From Hyphomicrobiaceae bacterium (GTDB taxonomy: Bacteria; Pseudomonadota; Alphaproteobacteria; Rhizobiales; Hyphomicrobiaceae), in contig WBUN01000003.1 in NCBI GenBank assembly GCA_008933705.1, forward strand, positions 62,001 to 126,000: DNA of 64,000 nt. Reading direction: 5' to 3'. Of this stretch, positions 8,744 through 16,203 are shown piece by piece (the first letter of the stretch is position 1; every line of letters starts with the position of its first letter). A program made the translations under genes and the position numbers. Below the pieces are notes generated by a model. It saw only the letters and a program-made list of their open reading frames with translations, had not been told where the DNA came from and searched no databases.

Positions 8744-10129
8744 CTACTCCATCGGCCGCGGCGCGAGCGCAACGGCCTGCTTCTCCAGCGCGCGCGCAAT
8801 GCGCAAGGCCACATCCTCCCGCCACGGCGCAGCGACGATCTGCACGCCAATCGGCAGTGGCGTCAATGGCACCGGCACGGCCACCACCGGCAGGCCGATC
8901 AAGGAGATGGGCTGCGTATAGAGCCCGAGGTTGGGCCGCAGCGGCATCTCCACCCCGTCCAGCACAAGCGTCTGCTGGCCGATCAGCGGTGCTGTGCAAG
9001 GCGTCGCGGGCGCCAAGATCGCGTCGACCTTCTCAAACAGCCGCAAGACCTGCTCGCGATACCAGCGGCGAAACTTCTGCGCCTTGACTGCCAATGCCGC
9101 AGGTACCATCGCACCGGCAATGAGCCGGTCGCGGATCGCCGGATCGAAATCCTGTGCTCTCGCACGCAGCCGATCGAGATGAAGGCTAGCGCCTTCAGTT
9201 GCAGTAATGATGTAGGCGGCGGCACGCGCCCGTGCCGCCTCGGGAACCTCGATCTCCTCGCGCGCGCCGAGAGCCTTGGCGACCGTATCCACCGCAGTGA
9301 TCGCCTCGGCGGAGGCGCCTCGTTTGAAGTAACCTCCGGCAACCGCGATCCGCAGCCCTTTGCTTCCGTCCTCCAACCCGGGCAATGACGGCTCGACTGG
9401 CCGATCGGCACAGACCGGATCCTCAGGATCGGGCCCCTGCATGGCGTCATAGGCGACCGCCAGATCATGCACGCTGCGTCCGATCGGACCCACGTGATCG
9501 AGGCTTGCCACGAAAGGAAACGCTCGCGCACGCGACAACCGCCCGTAGGTCGGCTTCAGCCCAAACAGACCGCACAGCGACGACGGCACGCGGATCGAGC
9601 CATTGGTATCCGAGCCCAGCGACAGCGGCACGAGGCCCCCCGCCACCGCGCCGCCCGAACCGCCCGAGGAACCGCCCGTCATGCGATTGGTGTCGTGTGG
9701 ATTGCGAGAGGGCCCGTCGTGCACGTTCTCGCCGGTGAAGTCGTAAGCGAACTCTCCCATGTTGAGCGCCCCGGCCAGCACGGCACCGGCCGCCTCGAGT
9801 CTGGCGATGAGAGGTGAGTCGCTGGTTGCTGCGGATCGATCACGATTGATCTTGGAGCCGGCGAGAGTCTGCAGCCCGGCAACATCGAACAGATTCTTCA
9901 CTGCAAAGGGCACGCCGGCGAGCGGCCCCAGCGCCTCGCCCTTGACACGCGCCGCGTCGATGGCTCGTGCCCTGGCGAGGGCCCTCTCCTTCGTTACCGT
10001 CGTGAAGGCGTTGAGAACAGGGTTCTTCTGCTCGATGCGTGCAAGCGCAGCTTCGATGACTTCAAGCGCGCTCGCTCTGCCGTTCGCCACGGCGCTTGCG
10101 ATCTCGGCGGCGGTTGCCCAGGTCTGCAT
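8744..10129 (-). CDS. atzE: AtzE-family amidohydrolase (carboxybiuret/oxalurate type)
   Basis: Amidase-signature enzyme (461 aa) of the AtzE/HpxY family. Triad residues are Lys78 (FAVKNLFDV), cis-Ser154 (TGGSSGGS) and Ser178 (DTNGSIRVP), again 24 residues apart. AtzE proteins hydrolyse 1-carboxybiuret in cyanuric acid breakdown and need the small AtzG partner for stability; HpxY relatives are linked to oxalurate use. Here the AtzG-like gene is directly upstream (4-base gap) and the AtzH-like gene directly downstream. No ring-opening cyanuric acid hydrolase (AtzD/TrzD) or allantoin pathway gene is present in the window, so the upstream substrate is undetermined. Confidence 0.92.
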   Translation of the reverse strand: MQTWATAAEIASAVANGRASALEVIEAALARIEQKNPVLNAFTTVTKERALARARAIDAARVKGEALGPLAGVPFAVKNLFDVAGLQTLAGSKINRDRSAATSDSPLIARLEAAGAVLAGALNMGEFAYDFTGENVHDGPSRNPHDTNRMTGGSSGGSGGAVAGGLVPLSLGSDTNGSIRVPSSLCGLFGLKPTYGRLSRARAFPFVASLDHVGPIGRSVHDLAVAYDAMQGPDPEDPVCADRPVEPSLPGLEDGSKGLRIAVAGGYFKRGASAEAITAVDTVAKALGAREEIEVPEAARARAAAYIITATEGASLHLDRLRARAQDFDPAIRDRLIAGAMVPAALAVKAQKFRRWYREQVLRLFEKVDAILAPATPCTAPLIGQQTLVLDGVEMPLRPNLGLYTQPISLIGLPVVAVPVPLTPLPIGVQIVAAPWREDVALRIARALEKQAVALAPRPME

Positions 10130-10133
10130 CGGC

Positions 10134-10325
10134 TCACGCCTCGAACACGGGGGCAGGCTCGGTCTCGTCCGGCAACTCGAACTCGGCGACAGCCGCTGCG
10201 TGCCGGAACGTGACCTGCAGATTGGCCGTGATTGCCGGAATCCACGCGGCGTCGAGCGGCAGGTCGAGGGCGACTTCGGCAGCTTTGATGAAGTTGCTCA
10301 GCGCCTTGTCTTGCTCTTCACTCAT
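10134..10325 (-). CDS. hpxX: AtzG/HpxX-like small subunit (DUF4089)
   Basis: Short acidic protein of 63 aa (MSEEQDKALSNF start at 10325; the upstream TTG-like extension is not needed). It belongs to the DUF4089 family, whose member AtzG forms a complex with AtzE resembling the GatC-GatA pairing of the tRNA amidotransferase and keeps AtzE soluble. The block LDAAWIPAITANLQVTFRHA is the family signature, and the C-terminus is acidic (DETEPAPVFEA). First gene of the atzG-atzE-atzH-atzF operon; a sigma-54-like promoter lies about 160 bases upstream. Confidence 0.85.
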   Translation of the reverse strand: MSEEQDKALSNFIKAAEVALDLPLDAAWIPAITANLQVTFRHAAAVAEFELPDETEPAPVFEA

Positions 10326-10649
10326 ATTGCACTCCCAAGACATCCGGCCCCCGCCTTTCAGCCGCGGGCATCAGGCCTGTCGTCCTCTTCCGCACGAAGC
10401 GCTGCGGCTACGCCGCATGACGACTGCAGCAATTCGCGGCGCCTCATACCCATTCGCGCATGCGCACCATACAATGCTAAGAGAGCAAGCCACATGCCAT
10501 GAGTTCAACAAGCTCGGCTCAACGGACAACCCATTGATGACAAAAGAAGAAGTGGACCGCCATCGATGTGTTGCCCGATATCAAGCTGCACAAGAACTAG
10601 GCAGGCGTGAAAATGGGTCTATCAAGCCGACATCACAGAGGAGAATCCC
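10326..10649. other. Divergent intergenic region between atzG and the binding-protein gene
   Basis: This 324-base stretch separates two divergent transcription units. It holds the sigma-54-like promoter described separately (10484-10499, minus strand) and the GAGGAG ribosome-binding site of the plus-strand gene at 10638-10643. I see no convincing gene or other repeat in it. Confidence 0.6.
10484..10499 (-). promoter_or_regulatory. Candidate sigma-54 promoter of the atzG operon
   Basis: On the minus strand the sequence reads TGGCAT-GTGGC-TTGCT, one base from the consensus TGGCAC-N5-TTGCW, with the invariant GG and GC in place. It points at atzG, whose start is about 160 bases downstream. Sigma-54 control would fit nitrogen-limitation expression of an operon that releases ammonia. 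No NtrC site was identified with confidence. Confidence 0.5.
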
Positions 10650-11540
10650 TTGGCCCGAGAGATCAGCATCGAGTTCACCCGTTTCTCAGCATTCTACTCT
10701 CCGCTCATCGCCACCATTGCCGGCGGCTACCTCGAGCAGGAAGGCCTGACGCCGAAATATTCCGTGTCGACGCCGGGCAGGTCGGCTATCGCCGGCCTGA
10801 TCGACGGCTCGGTCCACGTCGCCCAGTCAGCGCCCTCGCAAGGCTTTACGCCGCTCGAGCAGGGCAAGCAGCCGCCCGCAGTCCACTTCGCCCAGATCAA
10901 CGAGAAGGACGGCTTCTTCCTTACGGGTCGAAGCGCCGATCCGGATTTCACGTGGGCCAAGCTCAAGGGCAAGAAGGTTCTGGTCGATCATGGTGGCCAG
11001 CCACTCGCCATGTTCAAGTACGCCTCCTTCAAGCGCGGCCTCGACTTTTCGTCGATCGAGGCAATCGACGCGGGCTCCACCGACAAGATGATCGCGGCGT
11101 TCCGCAAAGGCGAGGGTGATTTCATCCACCTGCAGGGACCGGCGCCCCAGCAGCTCGAGCATGACGGCATCGGTCACATCGTGGCAACGCTCGGCGACGC
11201 GATTGGCCCGTGCGCCTTCTCGAGCCTGGCCGCTACGCGAGAGTGGCTCACTACCGACATGGCCAAACGCTTCACGCGTGCGTATCGCAAAGCCCGCGCT
11301 TGGCTGATCAGCACCCCCGCTGCCGAGGTTGCCAAGATCGAGGCGCCCTACTTCAAGGATATCGACGTGACGGTGCTCACGGCGACGATCGCCACCTATC
11401 AGAAGCTCGGCAACTGGACCCCGCACGTGGAAATAACACGGCCAGCCTTCGAAGCAACGCTCGACATCTTCCAGCACGCGGGTCTGATCACAAAGCGGCA
11501 CAGATACGAGGACGTGATCGCGCAACCTCCGGTCGGATAG
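10650..11540 (+). CDS. NMT1/THI5-like substrate-binding protein without signal peptide
   Basis: Protein of 296 aa resembling periplasmic binding proteins of the NMT1/THI5-SsuA/TauA group: YSPLIATIAGGYLEQEGL near the N-terminus, SVSTPGRSAIAGLIDGSVHVAQS, and KGKKVLVDHGGQP. Start must be TTG at 10650: an in-frame stop lies at 10608 and there is no ATG between; GAGGAG is correctly spaced. The protein begins directly with the mature domain (MAREISIEFTRFSAF), so no export signal is present and no ABC permease or ATPase gene is adjacent. It may be cytoplasmic, as THI5-type and some regulatory binding proteins are, or may be exported by another route. Divergent to the atz operon, but a functional link is only inferred. 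Confidence 0.8.
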   Translation: MAREISIEFTRFSAFYSPLIATIAGGYLEQEGLTPKYSVSTPGRSAIAGLIDGSVHVAQSAPSQGFTPLEQGKQPPAVHFAQINEKDGFFLTGRSADPDFTWAKLKGKKVLVDHGGQPLAMFKYASFKRGLDFSSIEAIDAGSTDKMIAAFRKGEGDFIHLQGPAPQQLEHDGIGHIVATLGDAIGPCAFSSLAATREWLTTDMAKRFTRAYRKARAWLISTPAAEVAKIEAPYFKDIDVTVLTATIATYQKLGNWTPHVEITRPAFEATLDIFQHAGLITKRHRYEDVIAQPPVG

Positions 11541-11603
11541 TGCCTGCAAGCGAGGAGATGCCAACAGTGATCAAACACACCAATAGTGATCAAGTACAAG
11601 AGG

Positions 11604-11658
11604 GCCAGCCCGGCGACCGCGTGTCAGTAGGGAACACGCACGATGCCGCCGGGCTGGC
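11604..11658. terminator. Large imperfect hairpin downstream of the binding-protein gene
   Basis: The left arm (11604-11624) begins GCCAGCCCGGCG and the right arm (11634-11658) ends CGCCGGGCTGGC, giving a 12-base outer stem extended by GTGT/ACAC near the loop. It lies 63 bases after the stop of the binding-protein gene. There is no U-run after it, so it may stabilise the mRNA end or act as a factor-dependent terminator between this gene and the convergent phoB. The rest of 11541-11800 holds nothing I recognise. Confidence 0.45.
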
Positions 11659-11800
11659 GGGCCGGGACGCACCTGAAGGCCGAGTGCATCCAAGCCTGGA
11701 AGGCAGGGCCTACGGCAGAACCAGGACGTCATGGCTCTGCGCGGTTCGAGTGTGCCTCAATGACATGAAGCTGAGATGACGCCGCAGTTCCGTGCGGCAA

Positions 11801-12490
11801 TCAAGGCTGAGGATCGAAACCGTAGCCGGCACCGCGCACGGTACGGATGGGATCTGTCTCCCAGGCCTGGAGCAGCGCCTTGCGCAGCCTGCCGACATGC
11901 ACATCCACGGTGCGCTCATCGATGTAGACGGCACATCCCCACACATTGTCGAGCAACTGCTGACGCGTGAACACGCGGCTTGGAGATTGCATCATGAATT
12001 CGAGCAGCCGGTAGTCGGTCGGCCCCAGATGGATCGTGTGCCCCCGGCGGCGCACGAGCATGGCACTGCGGTCGAGCTCGATATCGCCCACCTTAAGAAC
12101 ATCCGCCACCAGGAGTGGTCTCGATCGTCTCAGCAGCGCGCCGACTCGCGCGAGCAGCTCGCCGACCGAGAACGGCTTCGTCACGTAGTCATCGGCGCCG
12201 GTCTCGAAGCCACGCACCCTGTCGGTTTCGTCACTCCGTGCCGTCAGCATGATAATCGGCAAATGCTTCGTGACGGGCCATTGCCTCACGCGCCGGCAAA
12301 GCTCAATGCCCGAAAGGCCGGGCAGCATCCAGTCGAGCAGCAGAAGGTCTGGCACCGCTTCCTTCAAGCGGATCTCAGCGTGATCGCCGTTGTGCTCGGT
12401 TTCCACCTCGTAGTCGGCGCGCTCGAAATTGTACCGAAGCATCTCAAGCAAAGGCTGTTCATCCTCGACGATCAGGATGCGCGGTGCCAT
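11801..12490 (-). CDS. phoB: PhoB-type response regulator
   Basis: OmpR/PhoB-family regulator of 229 aa. The receiver domain (1-120) has the acidic pair Glu9/Asp10, phosphoacceptor Asp53 (LLLLDWMLPG) and Lys105 (VTKPFS), the same numbers as in E. coli PhoB. The C-terminal winged helix has RLLEFMMQSPSRVFTRQQLLDNVWG written across residues 165-190 and ends TVRGAGYGFDP. PhoB activates phosphate-starvation genes by binding Pho boxes. No phoR, pst or phoU gene is adjacent, so it is an orphan here. It is divergent from a metallophosphoesterase gene with a strong Pho-box match in front. Confidence 0.92.
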   Translation of the reverse strand: MAPRILIVEDEQPLLEMLRYNFERADYEVETEHNGDHAEIRLKEAVPDLLLLDWMLPGLSGIELCRRVRQWPVTKHLPIIMLTARSDETDRVRGFETGADDYVTKPFSVGELLARVGALLRRSRPLLVADVLKVGDIELDRSAMLVRRRGHTIHLGPTDYRLLEFMMQSPSRVFTRQQLLDNVWGCAVYIDERTVDVHVGRLRKALLQAWETDPIRTVRGAGYGFDPQP

Positions 12491-12628
12491 TTCTTCCCTC
12501 CGCCGGTGCTTAGGGTCTCGTGTCCGCCGACCACCGCATGCCTTGCTCGGCTCGCCAGCAATTCTGCGACGCAGTCAACGAGCGTATCCGGTCAGTCCCT
12601 ACCGCATGGTGAGGTAGAGCGCAGCCAT

Positions 12629-12646
12629 GTAATAGCCGTGTGACAG
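12629..12646 (-). promoter_or_regulatory. Weak Pho-box-like site upstream of phoB
   Basis: Minus-strand CTGTCAC-ACGG-CTATTAC matches 10 of 14 positions of the CTGTCAT-N4-CTGTCAT Pho box. It lies about 139 bases before the phoB start in the right orientation for autoregulation, but the second half is poor. Confidence 0.3.
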
Positions 12647-12714
12647 CAGCAATTCGGCGCACAGCCCCCGATCCGCAGCACTGTCACCCAAGCTACATCG
12701 CACCGTTAAGTGTC

Positions 12715-12732
12715 GGTCATGAGGCTCTCATA
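12715..12732 (+). promoter_or_regulatory. Pho box upstream of the metallophosphoesterase gene
   Basis: CGGTCAT-GAGG-CTCTCAT matches 12 of 14 positions of the alphaproteobacterial Pho box CTGTCAT-N4-CTGTCAT. It is on the coding strand, ending 46 bases before the ATG at 12779, a position where PhoB would replace a -35 contact. The adjacent divergent phoB supports the reading. Confidence 0.6.
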
Positions 12733-12778
12733 GCTTCGCCGCGAGTCGCGTCAGCCCGATTCGCCCTGCGAGGCCAGC

Positions 12779-14498
12779 ATGAAGAACGACGCAGCCCGAC
12801 AGAAGGGCGTTTCGCGGCGAGAGATAATCGCAGGAGCAGGTGCGTCGGCGGTTGCCCTTACTGCAGGATCAGGGGTTCGCGCAGCGCCCCGCCATTGCCA
12901 AAGAGGTCGTTTTCGACGACCGCGGCAGGACGGGACGGCGCCGCCCCGGGGACCCGGGCATCGCCAACGTTATGGTCTCCAATGGGCGCGACATCGTAAG
13001 GACTGCGGCCGACGGAAGCTGGAGCCTGCCGGTCGCGGAAGGCGACAGCCTGTTCGTGATCAAGCCGCCTTCTTGGACAACGCCCATTGGCTTCGGCGGC
13101 ATTCCCAGATTCTCCCGCCTGCATCAGCCGCACGGCACCCCGGGGGATATCGACTACCGCTTTGCAGGCGTCGCGCCGACCGGCCCACTACCGGCCTCGA
13201 TCGACTTCGCGTTGCGGCGGCAAGAGGAGCGGCGGGACTTCGAGGCCCTGTTGTTCACCGATACGCAGCCTGAGAACGCCGTCGAGCTGGCCTATTTGCG
13301 GGACGACATCGTTGCCGGGGCTATCGGCAGCAACGCTGCCTTCGGCATCAACCACGGCGACGTCATGTTCGATGATCTGTCCCTGTACGAGCGCTATCTC
13401 GACATCCTCGGCACGACCGGCATGCCTTGGCACCATTGCCCCGGCAACCACGACATCAACTCGGAGGCGAGCGACGATCGCTTTTCACGGGAGACCTGGA
13501 AGCGTTTTTTCGGCCCGCGCCACTATGCTTTCCAATATGCCGGAGCGACGTTCGTCATTCTCGACAACGTGGCCTATCTCGGCCACAACCCCGGCTCTGC
13601 AACGAGCGGCCAGTACAGGGGCATGATCGGCGAGCGCCAGCTGCAGTTCGTACGCAACTTGTTGGCCAACCTGCCGCCGGACGATCTCATCGTCCTCTCA
13701 ATGCACATCCCCCTCGTCACGTACCATAGTCCAGACAATCCGTCGGACACGACCGTCGATCGCAGAGCCCTGATGGAGCTGCTTTCACATCGGCAGCATA
13801 CGGTGAGCTTCTCCGGTCACATGCACATGACGGAGCACCATTATCTTGACGCCAAGGAGGGCTTCTGGGGGCGCGAGCCGCATCACCATCATGTCCTTAC
13901 TGCCGCATCGGGAAGCTGGTGGAGCGGTCCCAACACTCCTAACGGCATTCCTCTTGCACACAGCTGCGACGGCTCGCCGAACGGATTCCACGTACTGTCG
14001 GTCGATGGCAACAAGTATTCGACAAGGTTCGTGCCTTCGTCGAAGACGCCGGCGGCGCAACTGCGCATCTTCGTCGATGGCCCGCATCGGCGCATCGGCG
14101 GCGAGGCCGGACGCAACGCCGCCGCAGTGCACCGGTCACTGCACCAGATTCCGGCCGACGCAATTGAAGCGTGCGAAGTTGTGGCTAACATCTTCGATGG
14201 TGGTCCCAGGACGCGCGTAGCCTTCGAAATTGCAGATGTTACGATGCAGCGCGTGTGGATGCAGCGCGCGGCTTCGGTCGATCCTTTCATTGTCGATGTG
14301 TTTGCGGCACACAAGGCAGCACTAAAGTCCTGGGTGGAGCCGGTACCGTCGTCTCATGTGTGGAAGGGTCGCCTGCCGGCGAATCTCAAACCTGGCGCTC
14401 ACCGTGTCCTGGTGCGCGCGTGGGACGAATACGGACGCGAGCATGCTTCGCACATGGTGATCGAGGTGACCGCGCGCAAATCGAATTCCCCGGTCTGA
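12779..14498 (+). CDS. Tat-exported calcineurin-like metallophosphoesterase, frameshifted
   Basis: The N-terminus (ATG 12779, GCGAGG upstream) encodes a twin-arginine signal, SRREIIAGAGASAVALTAG, in one frame; the mature protein continues one base out of phase. Removing one C from the CCCC run at 12887-12890 joins GVRAAP to AIAKEVVFDDRG and restores one protein of about 572 aa. The body has a short beta-sandwich N-domain (NVMVSNGRDIV), a metallophosphatase core with GDVMFDD, HCPGNHD, LSMHIPL and FSGHMHMTEHH, and a C-terminal calcineurin-associated domain. The first metal motif is FTDTQPE rather than the commoner D-x-H. Predicted periplasmic phosphomonoesterase or phosphodiesterase, likely for phosphate scavenging under PhoB control. 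The frameshift may be a sequencing error or a real mutation. Confidence 0.8.
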
Positions 14499-14541
14499 AA
14501 CCTGCAGGATCACCCCTCTGAACGGAGCACCATCGCGTGCA

Positions 14542-14802
14542 TCAGCTCGCGCACGTCAAGGAATGAACGGCGCGACCTGCGCAGGCATGCAAGTCTCGGC
14601 TTTGCGCTGCCTCTAGTTTCGCCCGCCTTGCCTCGAGCAGGCGGCGAATGCTGCGCTCGAGGCTCTCGACGAACGGCGCCATATGCTCGTTGTCGAGCGC
14701 GACCACGCGCGTTCTCTCGAGGACAAGCAGCATTTGCATCACATCTACAGCAGCATTCCCCGGCAGCTCAGACCCATCAGAGGGGACGCGACGCGACCGC
14801 AT
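14542..14802 (-). CDS. Small hypothetical protein behind a Pho box
   Basis: Open frame of 86 aa that I do not recognise. It is supported by a textbook ribosome-binding site, AGGAGG five bases before the ATG at 14802. The central part is amphipathic helix-like (MLLVLERTRVVAL, then MAPFVESLERSIRRLLEARRAKLEAA), rich in Arg, Leu and Glu, with no signal peptide or membrane span. A Pho-box match in the correct orientation lies 80 bases upstream (14882-14899). It sits between the metallophosphoesterase and glycosyltransferase genes, so it may be a small member of the phosphate-starvation response. Otherwise the 14499-15010 interval holds only regulatory sequence. Confidence 0.5.
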   Translation of the reverse strand: MRSRRVPSDGSELPGNAAVDVMQMLLVLERTRVVALDNEHMAPFVESLERSIRRLLEARRAKLEAAQSRDLHACAGRAVHSLTCAS

Positions 14803-14881
14803 GGTGGCCTCCTGCTCAGGTGTTTGCCCGCGCTTGCGGGGTCTCCGCAGCTTACCCCCCCAAAGGTAGATGCCCGATTCG

Positions 14882-14899
14882 GTGACAACAGAATGACAA
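14882..14899 (-). promoter_or_regulatory. Pho box between small gene and glycosyltransferase
   Basis: Minus-strand TTGTCAT-TCTG-TTGTCAC matches 11 of 14 positions of CTGTCAT-N4-CTGTCAT. Orientation favours the minus-strand small gene 80 bases away; the plus-strand glycosyltransferase starts about 115 bases away on the other side and could also be affected. Confidence 0.55.
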
Positions 14900-15016
14900 G
14901 GCGGCCAACAGAGCTTCGAACACGCCGCTCATGCCGTCTGCTGGCGTCCCGTCATCACCACGTCATGCAAATCGGCAACGGTTCCGCGACCGCAACATCA
15001 AGCAAAGACCGTGGGC

Positions 15017-16153
15017 ATGCCGCTGTTTGACGGGCTGATCCTTGCCTTCTGCATCGCCGCCACATCCCTGCATCTCATCACGATAGCTCTGGCGATCCAT
15101 CGGTGCCGGCGCACCACTGGACCGCTCCCGGCGCCGGGCGGTGCACCCGCCGTAAGTCTCGTGCGGCCCGTCTGTGGATGCGACACCTTCGAGGAACTCA
15201 CGCTTCGTTCGAGCTTCGAACTCGACTATCCCGACTACGAGCTGATCTTCTGCTGTGCCACCGCATCAGACCCAGTCGTGGGCCTCGTCCGCAGGCTCAT
15301 CGCACAGCACCCGCAGGTCAAGGCGAAGATCCTGATCGGAAATCAACCGATATCCGCCAATCCCAAGCTCAACAACATGGTCAAGGGATGGGCCGCTGCG
15401 CGCAACGAATGGATCATCTTCGCCGACAGCAACGTGCTGATGCCTGCCGACTACATTCAGCGCCTGCTGGCCGGCTGGGACTACGACACCGGCATCATGT
15501 GCTCGCCGCCGATCGGCTGCCACGCCAGCGGCTTGTGGGCGGAGGTGGAGTGTGCATTCCTCAACACCTACCAGGCCCGGTGGCAGTACGCCGCCGACAC
15601 GGTCGGATTCGGATTTGCACAGGGCAAGACGATGCTCTGGCGGCGGAGCGACCTTGTGCAGGCAGGCGGCATCCATGCTCTCGGCGCCGAGATCGCCGAG
15701 GACGCGGCATCGACGAAGATCGTGCGCGGGCTCGGCCTTCGCGCGCGGCTGGTCGACGCACCGTTCGGTCAACCGCTCGGCTGGCGGTCTGCCAAACAAG
15801 TATGGGACCGCCAGGCACGCTGGTCACGCCTGCGCCGTATGACATTTCCTGCCTTCTTCCTTCCCGAGGTTCTCACCGGCAGCATCGTCCCTATCCTTGC
15901 CGCCGCCTATTCAGCGGACATTCTGGAATTGCCGATGGCTACGGTCGTCGCCGGCATGGCATTGCTGTGGTTCGGCAGCGAGGCCGTGTTGGCGCGAGCC
16001 GCCGGTTGGCAATTGTCGCCATGGTCGCCCCTTGCCTGGCTCGTCCGCGACGCGCTTCTGCCGGTGCTTTGGGTGCAGGCCTGGCTGCTGGATGGATTCA
16101 GCTGGCGCGGCAGCGAGATCCGCGCAGAAGACAAGAAGGTTGAGGCGACCTGA
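15017..16153 (+). CDS. GT21-type membrane glycosyltransferase (ceramide glucosyltransferase-like)
   Basis: Protein of 378 aa (380 if GTG 15011 is used; neither start has a strong ribosome-binding site). An N-terminal membrane segment (about 5-28) is followed by a GT-A domain with LVRPVCGCD, FELDYPDYELIF, the acidic FADSNVLMP, and the QxxRW-type acceptor motif RQARWSRLRR near residue 265; two or more hydrophobic segments close the protein. This architecture is that of ceramide glucosyltransferase and of HpnI in hopanoid clusters. No hopanoid gene is nearby. Some alphaproteobacteria make glycolipids in place of phospholipids when phosphate is short, which fits its place beside phoB and a Pho box. 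Exact acceptor lipid unknown. Confidence 0.82.
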   Translation: MPLFDGLILAFCIAATSLHLITIALAIHRCRRTTGPLPAPGGAPAVSLVRPVCGCDTFEELTLRSSFELDYPDYELIFCCATASDPVVGLVRRLIAQHPQVKAKILIGNQPISANPKLNNMVKGWAAARNEWIIFADSNVLMPADYIQRLLAGWDYDTGIMCSPPIGCHASGLWAEVECAFLNTYQARWQYAADTVGFGFAQGKTMLWRRSDLVQAGGIHALGAEIAEDAASTKIVRGLGLRARLVDAPFGQPLGWRSAKQVWDRQARWSRLRRMTFPAFFLPEVLTGSIVPILAAAYSADILELPMATVVAGMALLWFGSEAVLARAAGWQLSPWSPLAWLVRDALLPVLWVQAWLLDGFSWRGSEIRAEDKKVEAT

Positions 16154-16203
16154 ACTGCCTCTGCTGTCGGCGCAATGATCCTCTGATTCACGGGCCAACG
16201 AAC

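Noticed and set aside
12682-12699. CTGTCAC followed by GCTACAT as a further Pho box
   Set aside because: Only the first half matches; the site at 12715-12732 is far better and better placed.
15011-16153. Hopanoid glycosyltransferase HpnI
   Set aside because: Sequence would allow it, but no hopanoid biosynthesis gene is in the window and the context favours a phosphate-responsive glycolipid enzyme.
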